A stretch of 64,000 bases of DNA from Mesostigma viride (GCA_009746045.1 RPFO01000667.1:1518252-1582251); one strand, 5' to 3'; shown: positions 46,516-58,075, numbered from the stretch's first letter. Program-made: numbers and translations. The notes: generated by a model from the sequence alone, not told the origin.

Positions 46516-46625
46516 CGTCTCCGGTTACCATGGCATCGCCAACTTACACCTACAGTCATCCGCAAAAGTTCTCCTGTCCGGGGAGTGATGCAAGCCTTTC
46601 GGATTTGGTACTAGATAAACTCCCA

Positions 46626-46672
46626 CATATACTCCCAACGGAGTTATGTTACAATTCAATTCAATTCAATAG
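46626..46672 (+). mobile_element. LINE 3' terminal hairpin and (AATTC)n tail
   Basis: Hairpin 46626-46648 (CATA/TATG, bulged T, ACTCC/GGAGT, loop CAAC) followed by TTACAATTCAATTCAATTC. Confidence 0.7.
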
Positions 46673-46910
46673 GCGCGATTGCAACTTGGAAGAGAGATTA
46701 AGGCAGTGACCCATCATGAACATTAGTTTTGCCAAAATAAAAATAGAAGAAAGTATCAAGGAGACACCAAGCGCAGGCCAGAAATTGAAAAATGGAAAGT
46801 ATCAGTGATCCTTCATGATGCTTTCCAAAAGGTTCGTGTGTTATGGTAAAGTTGAGAAGTGACCATGGCCTAAAGCGCTCGTAACATGGGAAGGGTTAGG
46901 AAAAGAGTCT

Positions 46911-46982
46911 TGTCTTAGCCGAGAATCGAACTCGGATCTAATGCTTGGAAGGCATTTATCCTTACCATTGGACTACTAAGAC
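46911..46982 (-). tRNA. trnG-UCC: tRNA-Gly(TCC)
   Basis: A 72-nt cloverleaf: acceptor GTCTTAG/CTAAGAC, D arm with GGTAAGGA, anticodon loop CTTCCAA (anticodon TCC), T arm CCGAG-TTCGATT-CTCGG, discriminator A. No intron, no encoded CCA. Internal A and B boxes are present. Confidence 0.95.
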
Positions 46983-47062
46983 TGACATCCGGACCGTACC
47001 GTACCTCACACGGGTCCAAAAAGCGCCAAAAAGAAGTTGCACAAAAGGAAGCGACGTCATGA

Positions 47063-47134
47063 TGTCTTAGCCGAGAATCGAACTCGGATCTAATGCTTGG
47101 AAGGCATTTATCCTAACCATTGGACTACTAAGAC
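47063..47134 (-). tRNA. trnG-UCC: tRNA-Gly(TCC), second copy
   Basis: Differs from the copy at 46911 by one base in the D loop (GGTTAGGA in place of GGTAAGGA). Same strand, 80 bp apart: a recent tandem duplication. Confidence 0.95.
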
Positions 47135-49823
47135 GTTCATTGCTGCCTTCCCAATGGATTTACACAATATAAACTATACGTTCTTGTGCCGTTTACCGTC
47201 ATGCTTTTCGTCTTTTACCAACACACAGCCCACGTTGCTCATCGATATTTTGTTGCCAAAATAATGGTGGCAGTGACCGCAAATAACGCACGAGCTATAT
47301 GCTAGGTCAACAAGAAAATATTTGGGGACGCAAGCGCCTATCGCTAATTAACGCTGTAACCTGTGCATTACGAAGGACATCAAGCCATTGATCGCTTTAA
47401 TACTAGTACTGAACTCTCTCTATCAAACAGCTGCCATAAATTATGACTGGAACAGGTACAGAAGAGTAAGCTCTTAGTTACATAAAGTCACACCAGCGAC
47501 CCCTACATTGGCGAGCCGGCATATCTCGTCATTCGATGGAGTCAGCTTTTACAGCCCGCAATTCAACCTTTGAATTGGCCTTTCAGCAAAGATAACTTTC
47601 CTATCTGACATTACTTTTTCAGCGGACTACGCGCATTCCGCAAAAGTAAAAGGGCTCTCCTTTCGCGAATATGACCCATGGCTGCATTTGACAACGTGGG
47701 ACACTACTGCAAGCACCGGCATTCTAGACTGTGCGCACTTTCCAACCAATAGCTTGTCATGGCCGACTAGTTTCTAGGAAATTAATCTAACCGACAGGAC
47801 TGTCCTGATTGCTCCCGAGGACCGCTGGCACGTCTAGATTCGGCCCATCCGACCCCCTGGAGGGGTCGCTATCGCGAAGCCTAGGTCCTTCCCACGCGTC
47901 TGCTCGTCTCTTCGCGCCTCCTCTCAACCCAGGCATGCTCAACCCAGGCCAATGAGACGCGGGGACTACACGTTATCCCACGAAGAAAGACAGCCTGGCA
48001 TCCTATTGTTGCCAGCACATGATGGGGGCTTAATGCGGTCACGCCCTGCAGGCCGGATTCATGAGACGGCTTTCTCCCAACGTCTCCCATGATGACCAAT
48101 ATAGTGCCGTCATCGGCGGTCGGCCTTATCCTGGTCCTCTTTCTTTCTGGGCCACTTCTAAGCCTTTCATCCACTGACATGGTACGCTAGTTCGAGAATT
48201 TGATGGTATTGATGGTATGCATTCGACTTGTCAGGAATAAAGAGCTTGCATGTTGGTGTTACGCCGATTCTGATGACACTGATGGTGCGGGTTTACGCCC
48301 TGATGCCTTCATAGTGTAGAGTATCTGAATGCATGAAAATCTGAACGTATAGTAATTGGCTGTATAGTAATGGGAACGCAGCTCTGCTTACAAGAGCGTG
48401 CTACCGCTTCACTAACCCCTGCTGGATTTCACTTTTCTAGTGGCATCCGCAACAGGTGTTGCCGTTGTAGAGAGTCAGACTGCGGGGTTTAGTGAGGCGG
48501 GGGTGAGGGTTTGATGTGTGTTAACTTGGGGGGCGGGGGGGGGGGAAGCGATGGTGGGTGCCGTGAGTCGGGAGGGATGAGTCAACGCATGAGAGTGGTC
48601 ACTTAGAGGGGCTACTTAGATCGGGAAGGAATGTTTTGAACTTGCGTATTTCTTCACCAGGACATATTTTGACAACAAGGGGGGCGGGGGTTGCCTTGCG
48701 CAGCCATAGGATGAAAGCAGATAACATAAGTGCCATCATGACCATCATAGTAGCAAATTCGTGTAAATGGCCGATCTTGTGCGGCCCCTTGTCGTAGTTG
48801 TGAACGCTTTCAAAAACCAGGTGGTTTCCGCTGCCGTCATATCTTGCATGTCTGCCAGCACAGCTTGCATGACGCGCGCACCCTCGTCACCCGCATGCCC
48901 ATGTGTTGGTGTGTCCACCAGCGCACCTGAGATGCCACGCGCTCACCTTGCATGTCCCCCAGCTCACGTCACGCCTCGCATGTCTACGCGCATGATGTGT
49001 TTTGGTGTGTTCACCAGCGCACCTTTTATCCATCATATATCCCTATATGATATACAGCACAATGTATCATATATCCCTACATGATATATATTCAAAAGTA
49101 TAAATACTTACATCAGAGTAAAGGCACCCGGCCACGTAAAAATAAACAAAGCAAACGCTAACAAGAGATACCAAGACAAAACAACTACAGCCGGCATGAT
49201 ATATATATGTATTTCACCTTCGTAATCTATCATTCTCAATGAATATATATACATATATTTCACTATAACACAGAGATCTATGCGTATAGTGAATGTATGA
49301 TATATCACTACGTGACATATATATTTCACCATGCCAATCTCACCACCGTAATTTATCATTCTTAATGAATATATATTTCACTATACGCCCACTCTTCAGC
49401 ATATGTCGTGAGTTGCATATGCATGCGTGCCTATGTGGCATGTGCTCAGGTAGCATGACCCAATCTAATAATAGTTATAATAATCATACCAGGTGCCAGA
49501 ATAAGTCTATGACTACTAATATTCCTATTCTTCCTGTTATTACTACTATTATTATAGCAATGGCCCCACAGCTTGCACGCGTGTTGCACGCGTCGGGGAG
49601 TTGGTCGCACCTCACGTGCCTGCCGTGTATGTTGCCATGCATGCATGGGTTCATTAGGGCGCGTGTACGTCTCCAGCATCTATGCATCAGTCACATCCCT
49701 GCGTGGGGAGGCCAACTTAGGCTTGTGGGTTGCCAGCACGGAAATGTTTGCCCGGTCAATGTTGTTGCCATATGAGTTCAGAGAAATAATTTCCTATGCG
49801 CTGCCTCTGTTATTTTACCTTTC

Positions 49824-49825
<2 letters not shown>
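47135..49825. other. Intergenic stretch with no recognised gene
   Basis: Both strands were read and nothing was convincing. It contains a poly-G run (48530-48545), AT-rich near-duplicate segments at 49209-49266 and 49321-49385 (each TATTTCAC...CATTCT.AATGAATATATA), and ATATATCCCTA.ATGATAT palindromic repeats at 49030-49090. The missing 5' exon of the GT29 gene, with the expected membrane anchor, could lie here. Confidence 0.4.

Positions 49826-49903
<78 letters not shown>
49826..49903. repeat. (CT)n microsatellite
   Basis: Thirty-nine CT dinucleotides on the plus strand, ending 19 nt before a possible splice acceptor (ACCAACCACCAG) of the GT29 gene. Confidence 0.95.
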
Positions 49904-49906
<3 letters not shown>

Positions 49907-49922
49907 GTGGACCAACCACCAG

Positions 49923-52900
49923 GGCCACGAGGCAGGCCAACCGCGGACCACAAATGGACCCCCAGTCGCCAGCACACATGGCCCAGTGACCACATCAGCA
50001 GGACGGGGCCCATCCACAGTCCCTCCGACGCCCCGCCCAGGACCTCCACGAGAAGGGACACTTCAATCTATTCTTAGTCCCCCGGACGTCCGACCTCAAC
50101 CCACACTTTCATCCATTCTTAGTCCGAGGGATGCCCGACCTCAATCCAGCTCAAGTCCCGGGGAAGGTCCACCCCAATCCAGCTCCGGTCCCAGGGAGGT
50201 CCGGTTCGACCCCAGGGACATCCGCCGCGGTCGCCAGAACAAGACGGTCATCGTCGTGGGCAGCGGCCGCAGCGTGCTGGGCTCCGGCATGGGCCCCCTG
50301 ATCGACGCATTTGACGAGGTGGCACGCTTTGTGTGGTACCGCACGGTGGGGTATGAGAGGGATGTCGGAAGGCGGACGACCGTCGTGTTTGCGTCGGAAC
50401 GCAAGCCGCCGAGCGTGGGGCCGACCATCATGCACATGCCCAAAGGTGGGGGCCAGTAACCCTTGGTGCAAACAGGAACCATCCCATGTAAACAGATCAA
50501 ATAAGTATGACGAGCAGTATGGGGTGTGCCTAGTAGTGCTTATTGATAGTTGCGGGCATACCAGCATGCACATGCCCATAGGTGGGGGATAGTAACCCTT
50601 GATATTGGAAGGAACCCTGCTACACAAACAGATATGGCGAGTGTCTAATACAGGCTATTGATGGTGAGGGCCATACCATCATGCACATGCCCAAGGGTAC
50701 AGGCGCTGGAATCGGTCAGGTACATTAACCCCGTGGGCTACAGGTAGTTGTACAGTAACTGTGAGGTACAGTTACCGGGTAGCGATTGGCTGGTTGCGTC
50801 GGAGCGCAAGTCGCCGCGTGTGGAGCCTGATGAGATAAAAGAACATTACCAGGTTGCCGGTAAATCTGTTCTTATCACAAATAGTGGCAGACCGTCATGC
50901 TCATGCTGATACTTGAGGGTGAGCGCTAGGGCTATAGGAAACCGGTTGGCAACCTAACCAGTCGTTGGTAAGTCAGGGTCTTCTCACTCACCCGTCATGC
51001 GCATGCCAAAAGGTAGGGGTCGATGACCGAATGAATGGAACTGACTAGGACTCGTTTCATGACGAACACGAGCTGACGTCATGCACATGCCCAACTTATC
51101 ATGACAGTCATTCCGATAATCAGTGGGCCATGATATGAAGATTTTAGTGCTAGATCATCTTCATGCTGCCGAGCGCCCACCCCACCCCACCCCACCCCAC
51201 CCCACCCCACCCCGCCCCGCCCCGCCCTGCCCCGCCCCGCCCCGCCCCGCCCCGCCCCGCCCGCCCCGCCCCGCCCCGCCCCGCCCCGCCCCGCCCCGCC
51301 CCCCCCGCCCCGCCCCGCCCCGCCCCGCCCCGCCCGCCCCGCCCCGCCCCGCCCCGCCCCGCCCCGCCCCGCCCCGCCCCGCCCCGCCCCGCCCCGCCCC
51401 GCCCCGCCCCGCCCCGCCCCCTGCCCCGCCCCGCCCCGCCCCGCCCCGCCCTGCCCCGCCCCGCCCCGCCCCGCCCCGCCCCGCCCCGCCCCGCCCCACC
51501 CCGCCCCGCCCCGCCCCGCCCCGCCCCGCCCCGCCCCGCCCCGCCCCGCCCCGCCCCGCCCCGCCCGCCCCGCCCCGCCCCGCCCCGCCCCGCCCCGCCC
51601 CGCCCCGCCCCGCCCGCCCCGCCCCGCCCCGCCCCGCCCCGCCCCGCCCGCCCCGCCCCGCCCCGCCCCGCCCCGCCCCGCCCGCCCCGCCCCGCCCCCC
51701 CGCCCCGCCCCGCCCCGCCCCCCCACCCCACCCCACCCCACCCCACCCCACCCACCCCACCCCACCCCAGGTTCCCTTTTTTCTCCCGTTCTGCCCCTTA
51801 GGCCCTTATCCCCTGGTGCCCGTTCTCATGTGTCACGCGGGTTCTCCTGTCCCTCACTGTCCCCTTGCCCCGCCCCCCTCATGTGTGCATGTCTGCGTGT
51901 GGCTCGTCCCCTGGTGTGGGTCCTCTGATCCCCTTGGTCCCCCTGTGCCCCCCTCGCCCGGGTGGGACAACCCTTTTGTGGGTGGCGCGTTACGCGTGCC
52001 AGATCTGCGTGCCCTAGCGCACCACGCCCCCTCCTCCTCCTTGCCGCGCCTCATCCCCTTCCCTCTTCCCCTGTCCACTCCTCCTTGCCGCTCCTAAATC
52101 CCCTTCCCTCGTACCGTGTTCCCCCGTCCTCCTTGCCGCGCCTCATCCCCTTCCCTCTTCCCCTGTCCACTCCTCCTTGCCGCTCCTAAATCCCCTTCCC
52201 TCTTACCGTGTTCCCCCGTCCTCCTTGCCGCGCCTCATCCCCTTCCCTCTTCCCCTGTCCACTCCTCCTTGCCGCGCCTCATCCCCTTCCCTCTTCCCCT
52301 GTCCACTCCTCCTTGCCGCTCCTAAATCCCCTTCCCTCTTACCGTGTTCCCCCGTCCTCCTTGCCGCGCCTCATCCCCTTCCCTCTTCCCCTGTCCACTC
52401 CTCCTTGCCGCGCCTAAATCCCCTTCCCTCTTACCGTGTTCCCCCGTCCTCCTTGCCGCGCCTCATCCCTTCCCTCTTCCCCTGTCCACTCCTCCTTGCC
52501 GCTCCTAAATCCCCTTCCCTCTTACCGTGTTCCCCCGTCCTCCTTGCCGCGCCTCATCCCCTTCCCTCTTCCCCTGTCCACTCCTCCTTGCCGCGCCTAA
52601 ATCCCCTTCCCTCTTACCGTGTTCCCCCGTCCTCCTTGCCGCGCCTCATCCCCTTCCCTCTTCCCCTGTCCACTCCTCCTTGCCGCGCCTCATCCCCTTC
52701 CCTCTTCCCCTGTCCACTCCTCCTTGCCGCGCCTCATCCCCTTCCCTCTTCCCCTGTCCACTCCTCCTTGCCGCGCCTCATCCCCTTTCCTCTTCCCCTG
52801 TCCACTCCTCCTTGCCGCGCCTCATCCCCTTCCCTCTTACCGTGTTCCCCCGTCCTCCTTGCCGCGCCTCATCCCCTTCCCTCTTCCCCTGTCCACTCCT

Positions 52901-55900
52901 CCTTGCCGCTCCTAAATCCCCTTCCCTCTTACCGTGTTCCCCCGTCCTCCTTGCCGCGCCTCATCCCCTTCCCTCTTCCCCTGTCCACTCCTCCTTGCCG
53001 CTCCTAAATCCCCTTCCCTCTTACCGTGTTCCCCCGTCCTCCTTGCCGCGCCTCATCCCCTTCCCTCTTCCCCTGTCCACTCCTCCTTGCCGCGCCTAAA
53101 TCCCCTTCCCTCTTACCGTGTTCCCCCGTCCTCCTTGCCGCGCCTCATCCCCTTCCCTCTTCCCCTGTCCACTCCTCCTTGCCGCGCCTCATCCCCTTCC
53201 CTCTTCCCCTGTCCACTCCTCCTTGCCGCTCCTAAATCCCCTTCCCTCTTACCGTGTTCCCCCGTCCTCCTTGCCGCGCCTCATCCCCTTCCCTCTTCCC
53301 CTGTCCACTCCTCCTTGCCGCTCCTAAATCCCCTTCCCTCTTACCGTGTTCCCCCGTCCTCCTTGCCGCGCCTCATCCCCTTCCCTCTTCCCCTGTCCAC
53401 TCCTCCTTGCCGCTCCTAAATCCCCTTCCCTCTTACCGTGTTCCCCCGTCCTCCTTGCCGCGCCTCATCCCCTTCCCTCTTCCCCTGTCCACTCCTCCTT
53501 GCCGCGCCTCATCCCCTTCCCTCTTCCCCTGTCCACTCCTCCTTGCCGCGCCTCATCCCCTTCCCTCTTCCCCTGTCCACTCCTCCTTGCCGCTCCTAAA
53601 TCCCCTTCCCTCTTACCGTGTTCCCCCGTCCTCCTTGCCGCGCCTCATCCCCTTCCCTCTTCCCCTGTCCACTCCTCCTTGCCGCTCCTAAATCCCCTTC
53701 CCTCTTACCGTGTTCCCCCGTCCTCCTTGCCGCGCCTCATCCCCTTCCCTCTTCCCCTGTCCACTCCTCCTTGCCGCTCCTAAATCCCCTTCCCTCTTAC
53801 CGTGTTCCCCCGTCCTCCTTGCCGCGCCTCATCCCCTTCCCTCTTCCCCTGTCCACTCCTCCTTGCCGCGCCTCATCCCCTTCCCTCTTCCCCTGTCCAC
53901 TCCTCCTTGCCGCGCCTAAATCCCCTTCCCTCTTACCGTGTTCCCCCGTCCTCCTTGCCGCGCCTCATCCCCTTCCCTCTTCCCCTGTCCACTCCTCCTT
54001 GCCGCGCCTCATCCCCTTCCCTCTTCCCCTGTCCACTCCTCCTTGCCGCGCCTAAATCCCCTTCCCTCTTACCGTGTTCCCCCGTCCTCCTTGCCGCGCC
54101 TCATCCCCTTCCCTCTTCCCCTGTCCACTCCTCCTTGCCGCTCCTAAATCCCCTTCCCTCTTACCGTGTTCCCCCGTCCTCCTTGCCGCGCCTCATCCCC
54201 TTCCCTCTTCCCCTGTCCACTCCTCCTTGCCGCTCCTAAATCCCCTTCCCTCTTACCGTGTTCCCCCGTCCTCCTTGCCGCGCCTCATCCCCTTCCCTCT
54301 TCCCCTGTCCACTCCTCCTTGCCGCTCCTAAATCCCCTTCCCTCTTACCGTGTTCCCCCGTCCTCCTTGCCGCGCCTCATCCCCTTCCCTCTTCCCCTGT
54401 CCACTCCTCCTTGCCGCTCCTAAATCCCCTTCCCTCTTACCGTGTTCCCCCGTCCTCCTTGCCGCGCCTCATCCCCTTCCCTCTTCCCCTGTCCACTCCT
54501 CCTTGCCGCTCCTAAATCCCCTTCCCTCTTACCGTGTTCCCCCGTCCTCCTTGCCGCGCCTCATCCCCTTCCCTCTTCCCCTGTCCACTCCTCCTTGCCG
54601 CTCCTAAATCCCCTTCCCTCTTACCGTGTTCCCCCGTCCTCCTTGCCGCGCCTCATCCCCTTCCCTCTTCCCCTGTCCACTCCTCCTTGCCGCGCCTAAA
54701 TCCCCTTCCCTCGTACCGTGTTCCCCCGTCCTCCTTGCCGCGCCTCATCCCCTTCCCTCTTCCCCTGTCCACTCCTCCTTGCCGCTCCTAAATCCCCTTC
54801 CCTCTTACCGTGTTCCCCCGTCCTCCTTGCCGCGCCTCATCCCCTTCCCTCTTCCCCTGTCCACTCCTCCTTGCCGCTCCTAAATCCCCTTCCCTCTTAC
54901 CGTGTTCCCCCGTCCTCCTTGCCGCGCCTCATCCCCTTCCCTCTTCCCCTGTCCACTCCTCCTTGCCGCTCCTAAATCCCCTTCCCTCTTACCGTGTTCC
55001 CCCGTCCTCCTTGCCGCGCCTCATCCCCTTCCCTCTTCCCCTGTCCACTCCTCCTTGCCGCGCCTCATCCCCTTCCCTCTTCCCCTGTCCACTCCTCCTT
55101 GCCGCGCCTCATCCCCTTCCCTCTTCCCCTGTCCACTCCTCCTTGCCGCGCCTAAATCCCCTTCCCTCTTACCGTGTTCCCCCGTCCTCCTTGCCGCGCC
55201 TCATCCCCTTCCCTCTTCCCCTGTCCACTCCTCCTTGCCGCGCCTCATCCCCTTCCCTCTTCCCCTGTCCACTCCTCCTTGCCGCGCCTAAATCCCCTTC
55301 CCTCTTACCGTGTTCCCCCGTCCTCCTTGCCGCGCCTCATCCCCTTCCCTCTTCCCCTGTCCACTCCTCCTTGCCGCTCCTAAATCCCCTTCCCTCTTAC
55401 CGTGTTCCCCCGTCCTCCTTGCCGCGCCTCATCCCCTTCCCTCTTCCCCTGTCCACTCCTCCTTGCCGCGCCTCATCCCCTTCCCTCTTCCCCTGTCCAC
55501 TCCTCCTTGCCGCGCCTAAATCCCCTTCCCTCTTACCGTGTTCCCCCGTCCTCCTTGCCGCGCCTCATCCCCTTCCCTCTTCCCCTGTCCACTCCTCCTT
55601 GCCGCGCCTCATCCCCTTCCCTCTTCCCCTGTCCACTCCTCCTTGCCGCGCCTAAATCCCCTTCCCTCTTACCGTGTTCCCCCGTCCTCCTTGCCGCGCC
55701 TCATCCCCTTCCCTCTTCCCCTGTCCACTCCTCCTTGCCGCGCCTAAATCCCCTTCCCTCTTACCGTGTTCCCCCGTCCTCCTTGCCGCGCCTCATCCCC
55801 TTCCCTCTTCCCCTGTCCACTCCTCCTTGCCGCGCCTAAATCCCCTTCCCTCTTACCGTGTTCCCCCGTCCTCCTTGCCGCGCCTCATCCCCTTCCCTCT

Positions 55901-57994
55901 TCCCCTGTCCACTCCTCCTTGCCGCTCCTAAATCCCCTTCCCTCTTACCGTGTTCCCCCGTCCTCCTTGCCGCGCCTCATCCCCTTCCCTCTTCCCCTGT
56001 CCACTCCTCCTTGCCGCTCCTAAATCCCCTTCCCTCTTACCGTGTTCCCCCGTCCTCCTTGCCGCGCCTCATCCCCTTCCCTCTTCCCCTGTCCACTCCT
56101 CCTTGCCGCTCCTAAATCCCCTTCCCTCTTACCGTGTTCCCCCGTCCTCCTTGCCGCGCCTCATCCCCTTCCCTCTTCCCCTGTCCACTCCTCCTTGCCG
56201 CTCCTAAATCCCCTTCCCTCTTACCGTGTTCCCCCGTCCTCCTTGCCGCGCCTCATCCCCTTCCCTCTTCCCCTGTCCACTCCTCCTTGCCGCGCCTAAA
56301 TCCCCTTCCCTCTTACCGTGTTCCCCCGTCCTCCTTGCCGCGCCTCATCCCCTTCCCTCTTCCCCTGTCCACTCCTCCTTGCCGCGCCTCATCCCCTTCC
56401 CTCTTCCCCTGTCCACTCCTCCTTGCCGCTCCTAAATCCCCTTCCCTCTTACCGTGTTCCCCCGTCCTCCTTGCCGCGCCTCATCCCCTTCCCTCTTCCC
56501 CTGTCCACTCCTCCTTGCCGCTCCTAAATCCCCTTCCCTCTTACCGTGTTCCCCCGTCCTCCTTGCCGCGCCTCATCCCCTTCCCTCTTCCCCTGTCCAC
56601 TCCTCCTTGCCGCTCCTAAATCCCCTTCCCTCTTACCGTGTTCCCCCGTCCTCCTTGCCGCGCCTCATCCCCTTCCCTCTTCCCCTGTCCACTCCTCCTT
56701 GCCGCGCCTAAATCCCCTTCCCTCTTACCGTGTTCCCCCGTCCTCCTTGCCGCGCCTCATCCCCTTCCCTCTTCCCCTGTCCACTCCTCCTTGCCGCTCC
56801 TAAATCCCCTTCCCTCTTACCGTGTTCCCCCGTCCTCCTTGCCGCGCCTCATCCCCTTCCCTCTTCCCCTGTCCACTCCTCCTTGCCGCTCCTAAATCCC
56901 CTTCCCTCGTACCGTGTTCCCCCGTCCTCCTTGCCGCGCCTCATCCCCTTCCCTCTTCCCCTGTCCACTCCTCCTTGCCGCGCCTAAATCCCCTTCCCTC
57001 GTACCGTGTTCCCCCGTCCTCCTTGCCGCGCCTCATCCCTCTCTCATTCCTGCCACTCTCTCATCCCTGTCCCCCTGTTCCCTCCTCCATGCATGTCCTT
57101 TCGCCAGGGTGGGAAAAACCGAAACGGGGGACGTGCGGCAGATGTTACCACCTCGCCTCGTCAAACCCATCTCCCCCATTTGTTGTTCACCTCCCCCGTT
57201 TGTCCTTCACCTCCCCCGTTTGATGGTCCTCACCCCCACTCCCCTCTCTTACCAGGGTGGGACAAAACGGAGACGCGTGACGTGCGGCGGATCTATGTCC
57301 CCTACCACGCGAGCTTCCGCCGCAAAACCATCGAGCGCATCAAGAAGCTGTACGGCCGCGTGCGCTGGGGCCCTGCTGGTGTACGCCCCGTCATCGCGCC
57401 GTTGAAGACCACGCCACTGCTGGTGAAGAAATACCGGCTCAAGGAGAAGTACCCATCTATTGGCCTGCAGGTATGCGCATCACTTCGCGCGTTGACTATT
57501 ATTACTGTTGCTGTCGGCTCAAGGACGTGAAGCAGTCTACGTGCCTTTCATTCATTAGCATGTAGACTGCGTCTGATTGAAACCCTTGCTCCCAACCGGG
57601 CTCTAATTCTGTTTTCCCTCTGGCCTTTGCTCGGCATGCCTGTGTTCGTGCACATACGCAGGCCCTGGTGTTCATGGCGCAAACGTACGGCGTGGTCTAC
57701 TACTTTGGGTTCGACTTCTACCTGGCCGACCACGGCCACTATTACGAGGAGAAGGTCAAGAAGGACACGTGCCACAACATGTCAGACGAGGCCCGCGTGA
57801 TCAACGACATGGAGAGGGAAGGGACGCTGATCAAGCTGCAATGCGTCGTGGATAAGGGCCTGTGTCGTAAGGAGAACCAAATACGGCCGCAGCCGCTGCC
57901 GTACCGCCCCGGCTGCCGCATCGTGGGCGAGTACCGGGTGGACATCAAGGACAGAGCGCGCTTCTTAGCCCAGGGCGGCCCGGGTGGCCGCTAA
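49923..57994 (+). CDS. GT29 sialyltransferase-like glycosyltransferase, 5' end not found
   Basis: GT29 enzymes are Golgi type II membrane proteins that transfer sugars from CMP donors; in plants and algae the substrate (Kdo or related) is unsettled. Proposed exons: about 49923-50445, 57256-57470, 57662-57994, with phases 1 and 0 agreeing (about 356 residues). A Pro/Ser-rich stem with ILSP.D.RPQ repeats precedes sialylmotif L (VIVVGSGRSVLGSG, then MGPLIDAFDEVARF, then VGYERDVGRRTT). Motif S spans the exon 2/3 junction (YPSIGLQ|ALVFMAQ, then YYFGFDFY). HGHYYEEK fits motif III and HNMSDE fits motif VS (HX4E). The expected N-terminal membrane anchor is missing, so an upstream exon is likely. The 6.8-kb first intron is filled with tandem repeats. 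Confidence 0.82.
50561..51090 (+). repeat. Degenerate copies of the GT29 exon end and donor site
   Basis: The exon 3' end (CATGCACATGCCCAAAG|GTGGGG, at 50430-50451) recurs at about 50572, 50680, 50994 and 51076. A piece of the preceding codons (GCGTCGGAGCGCAAG) recurs at 50796. Confidence 0.75.
51175..51769. repeat. (CCCCG)n pentanucleotide array edged by (CCCCA)n
   Basis: About 595 bp of CCCCG units with a few CCCG and CCCCTG variants. CCCCA units occupy both ends, with one isolated CCCCA inside near 51494. The minus strand is (GGGGC)n, with high G-quadruplex potential. Long Pro/Ala/Arg or Gly/Arg/Ala frames here are spurious. Confidence 0.97.
51770..52032 (+). other. Intron segment with a decayed copy of the GT29 exon 2 start
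   Basis: Contains GGGTGGGACAA at about 51959 followed by GCGTTACGCGTGCCAGATCTGCG, recognisably related to the start of the real exon at 57256. Confidence 0.5.
52033..57038. repeat. 5-kb satellite of two monomers, A (44 bp) and B (48 bp)
   Basis: Monomer A contains CATCCCCTTCCCTCTTCC and GTCCACTCCTCC. Monomer B contains CTAAATCCCCTTCCCTC and CCGTGTTCCCCCGTCC. Both end CTCCTTGCC. They are arranged as AB (92 bp) or AAB (136 bp) and rarely with more A. Monomers are nearly identical; the main variants are GCG/GCT at the start of B and CTT/CGT before ACCG. The strand is about two thirds C and strongly pyrimidine-rich on the sense strand of the host gene. Repeated 69-281 codon frames are artefacts of the array. 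Confidence 0.97.
57039..57255 (+). other. 3' end of the GT29 giant intron with a second pseudo-exon start
   Basis: CGCCAGGGTGGGAAAAACC at about 57102, followed by GGGGGACGTGCGGCAG, copies the true acceptor and exon start (TTACCAG|GGTGGGACAAAACGG). It runs into a stop and lacks the rest of the exon. Confidence 0.55.
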
Positions 57995-58075
57995 CTAATT
58001 AGAGGCGGATATCAAGGATAGAGCACGGTTCTTAGCCCAGGGCGGCCCGGTCAGCCTGGGTGGCCGCTGATTAAA
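57941..58075 (+). repeat. Tandem duplication of the GT29 C-terminal coding end
   Basis: The segment from ATCAAGGACAGAGCGCG through the stop codon is repeated just after the stop at about 58007-58071 (ATCAAGGATAGAGCACG..., GGCGGCCCGG, GGTGGCCGCTGA) with some changes and an insertion of about 9 bp. Confidence 0.85.

Noticed and set aside
51079-57530. Long Pro/Arg/Ala and Pro/Leu/Ser frames in the CCCCG array and the 5-kb satellite
   Set aside because: Repeat artefacts inside the GT29 intron; boundaries follow the repeat units, not coding signals.
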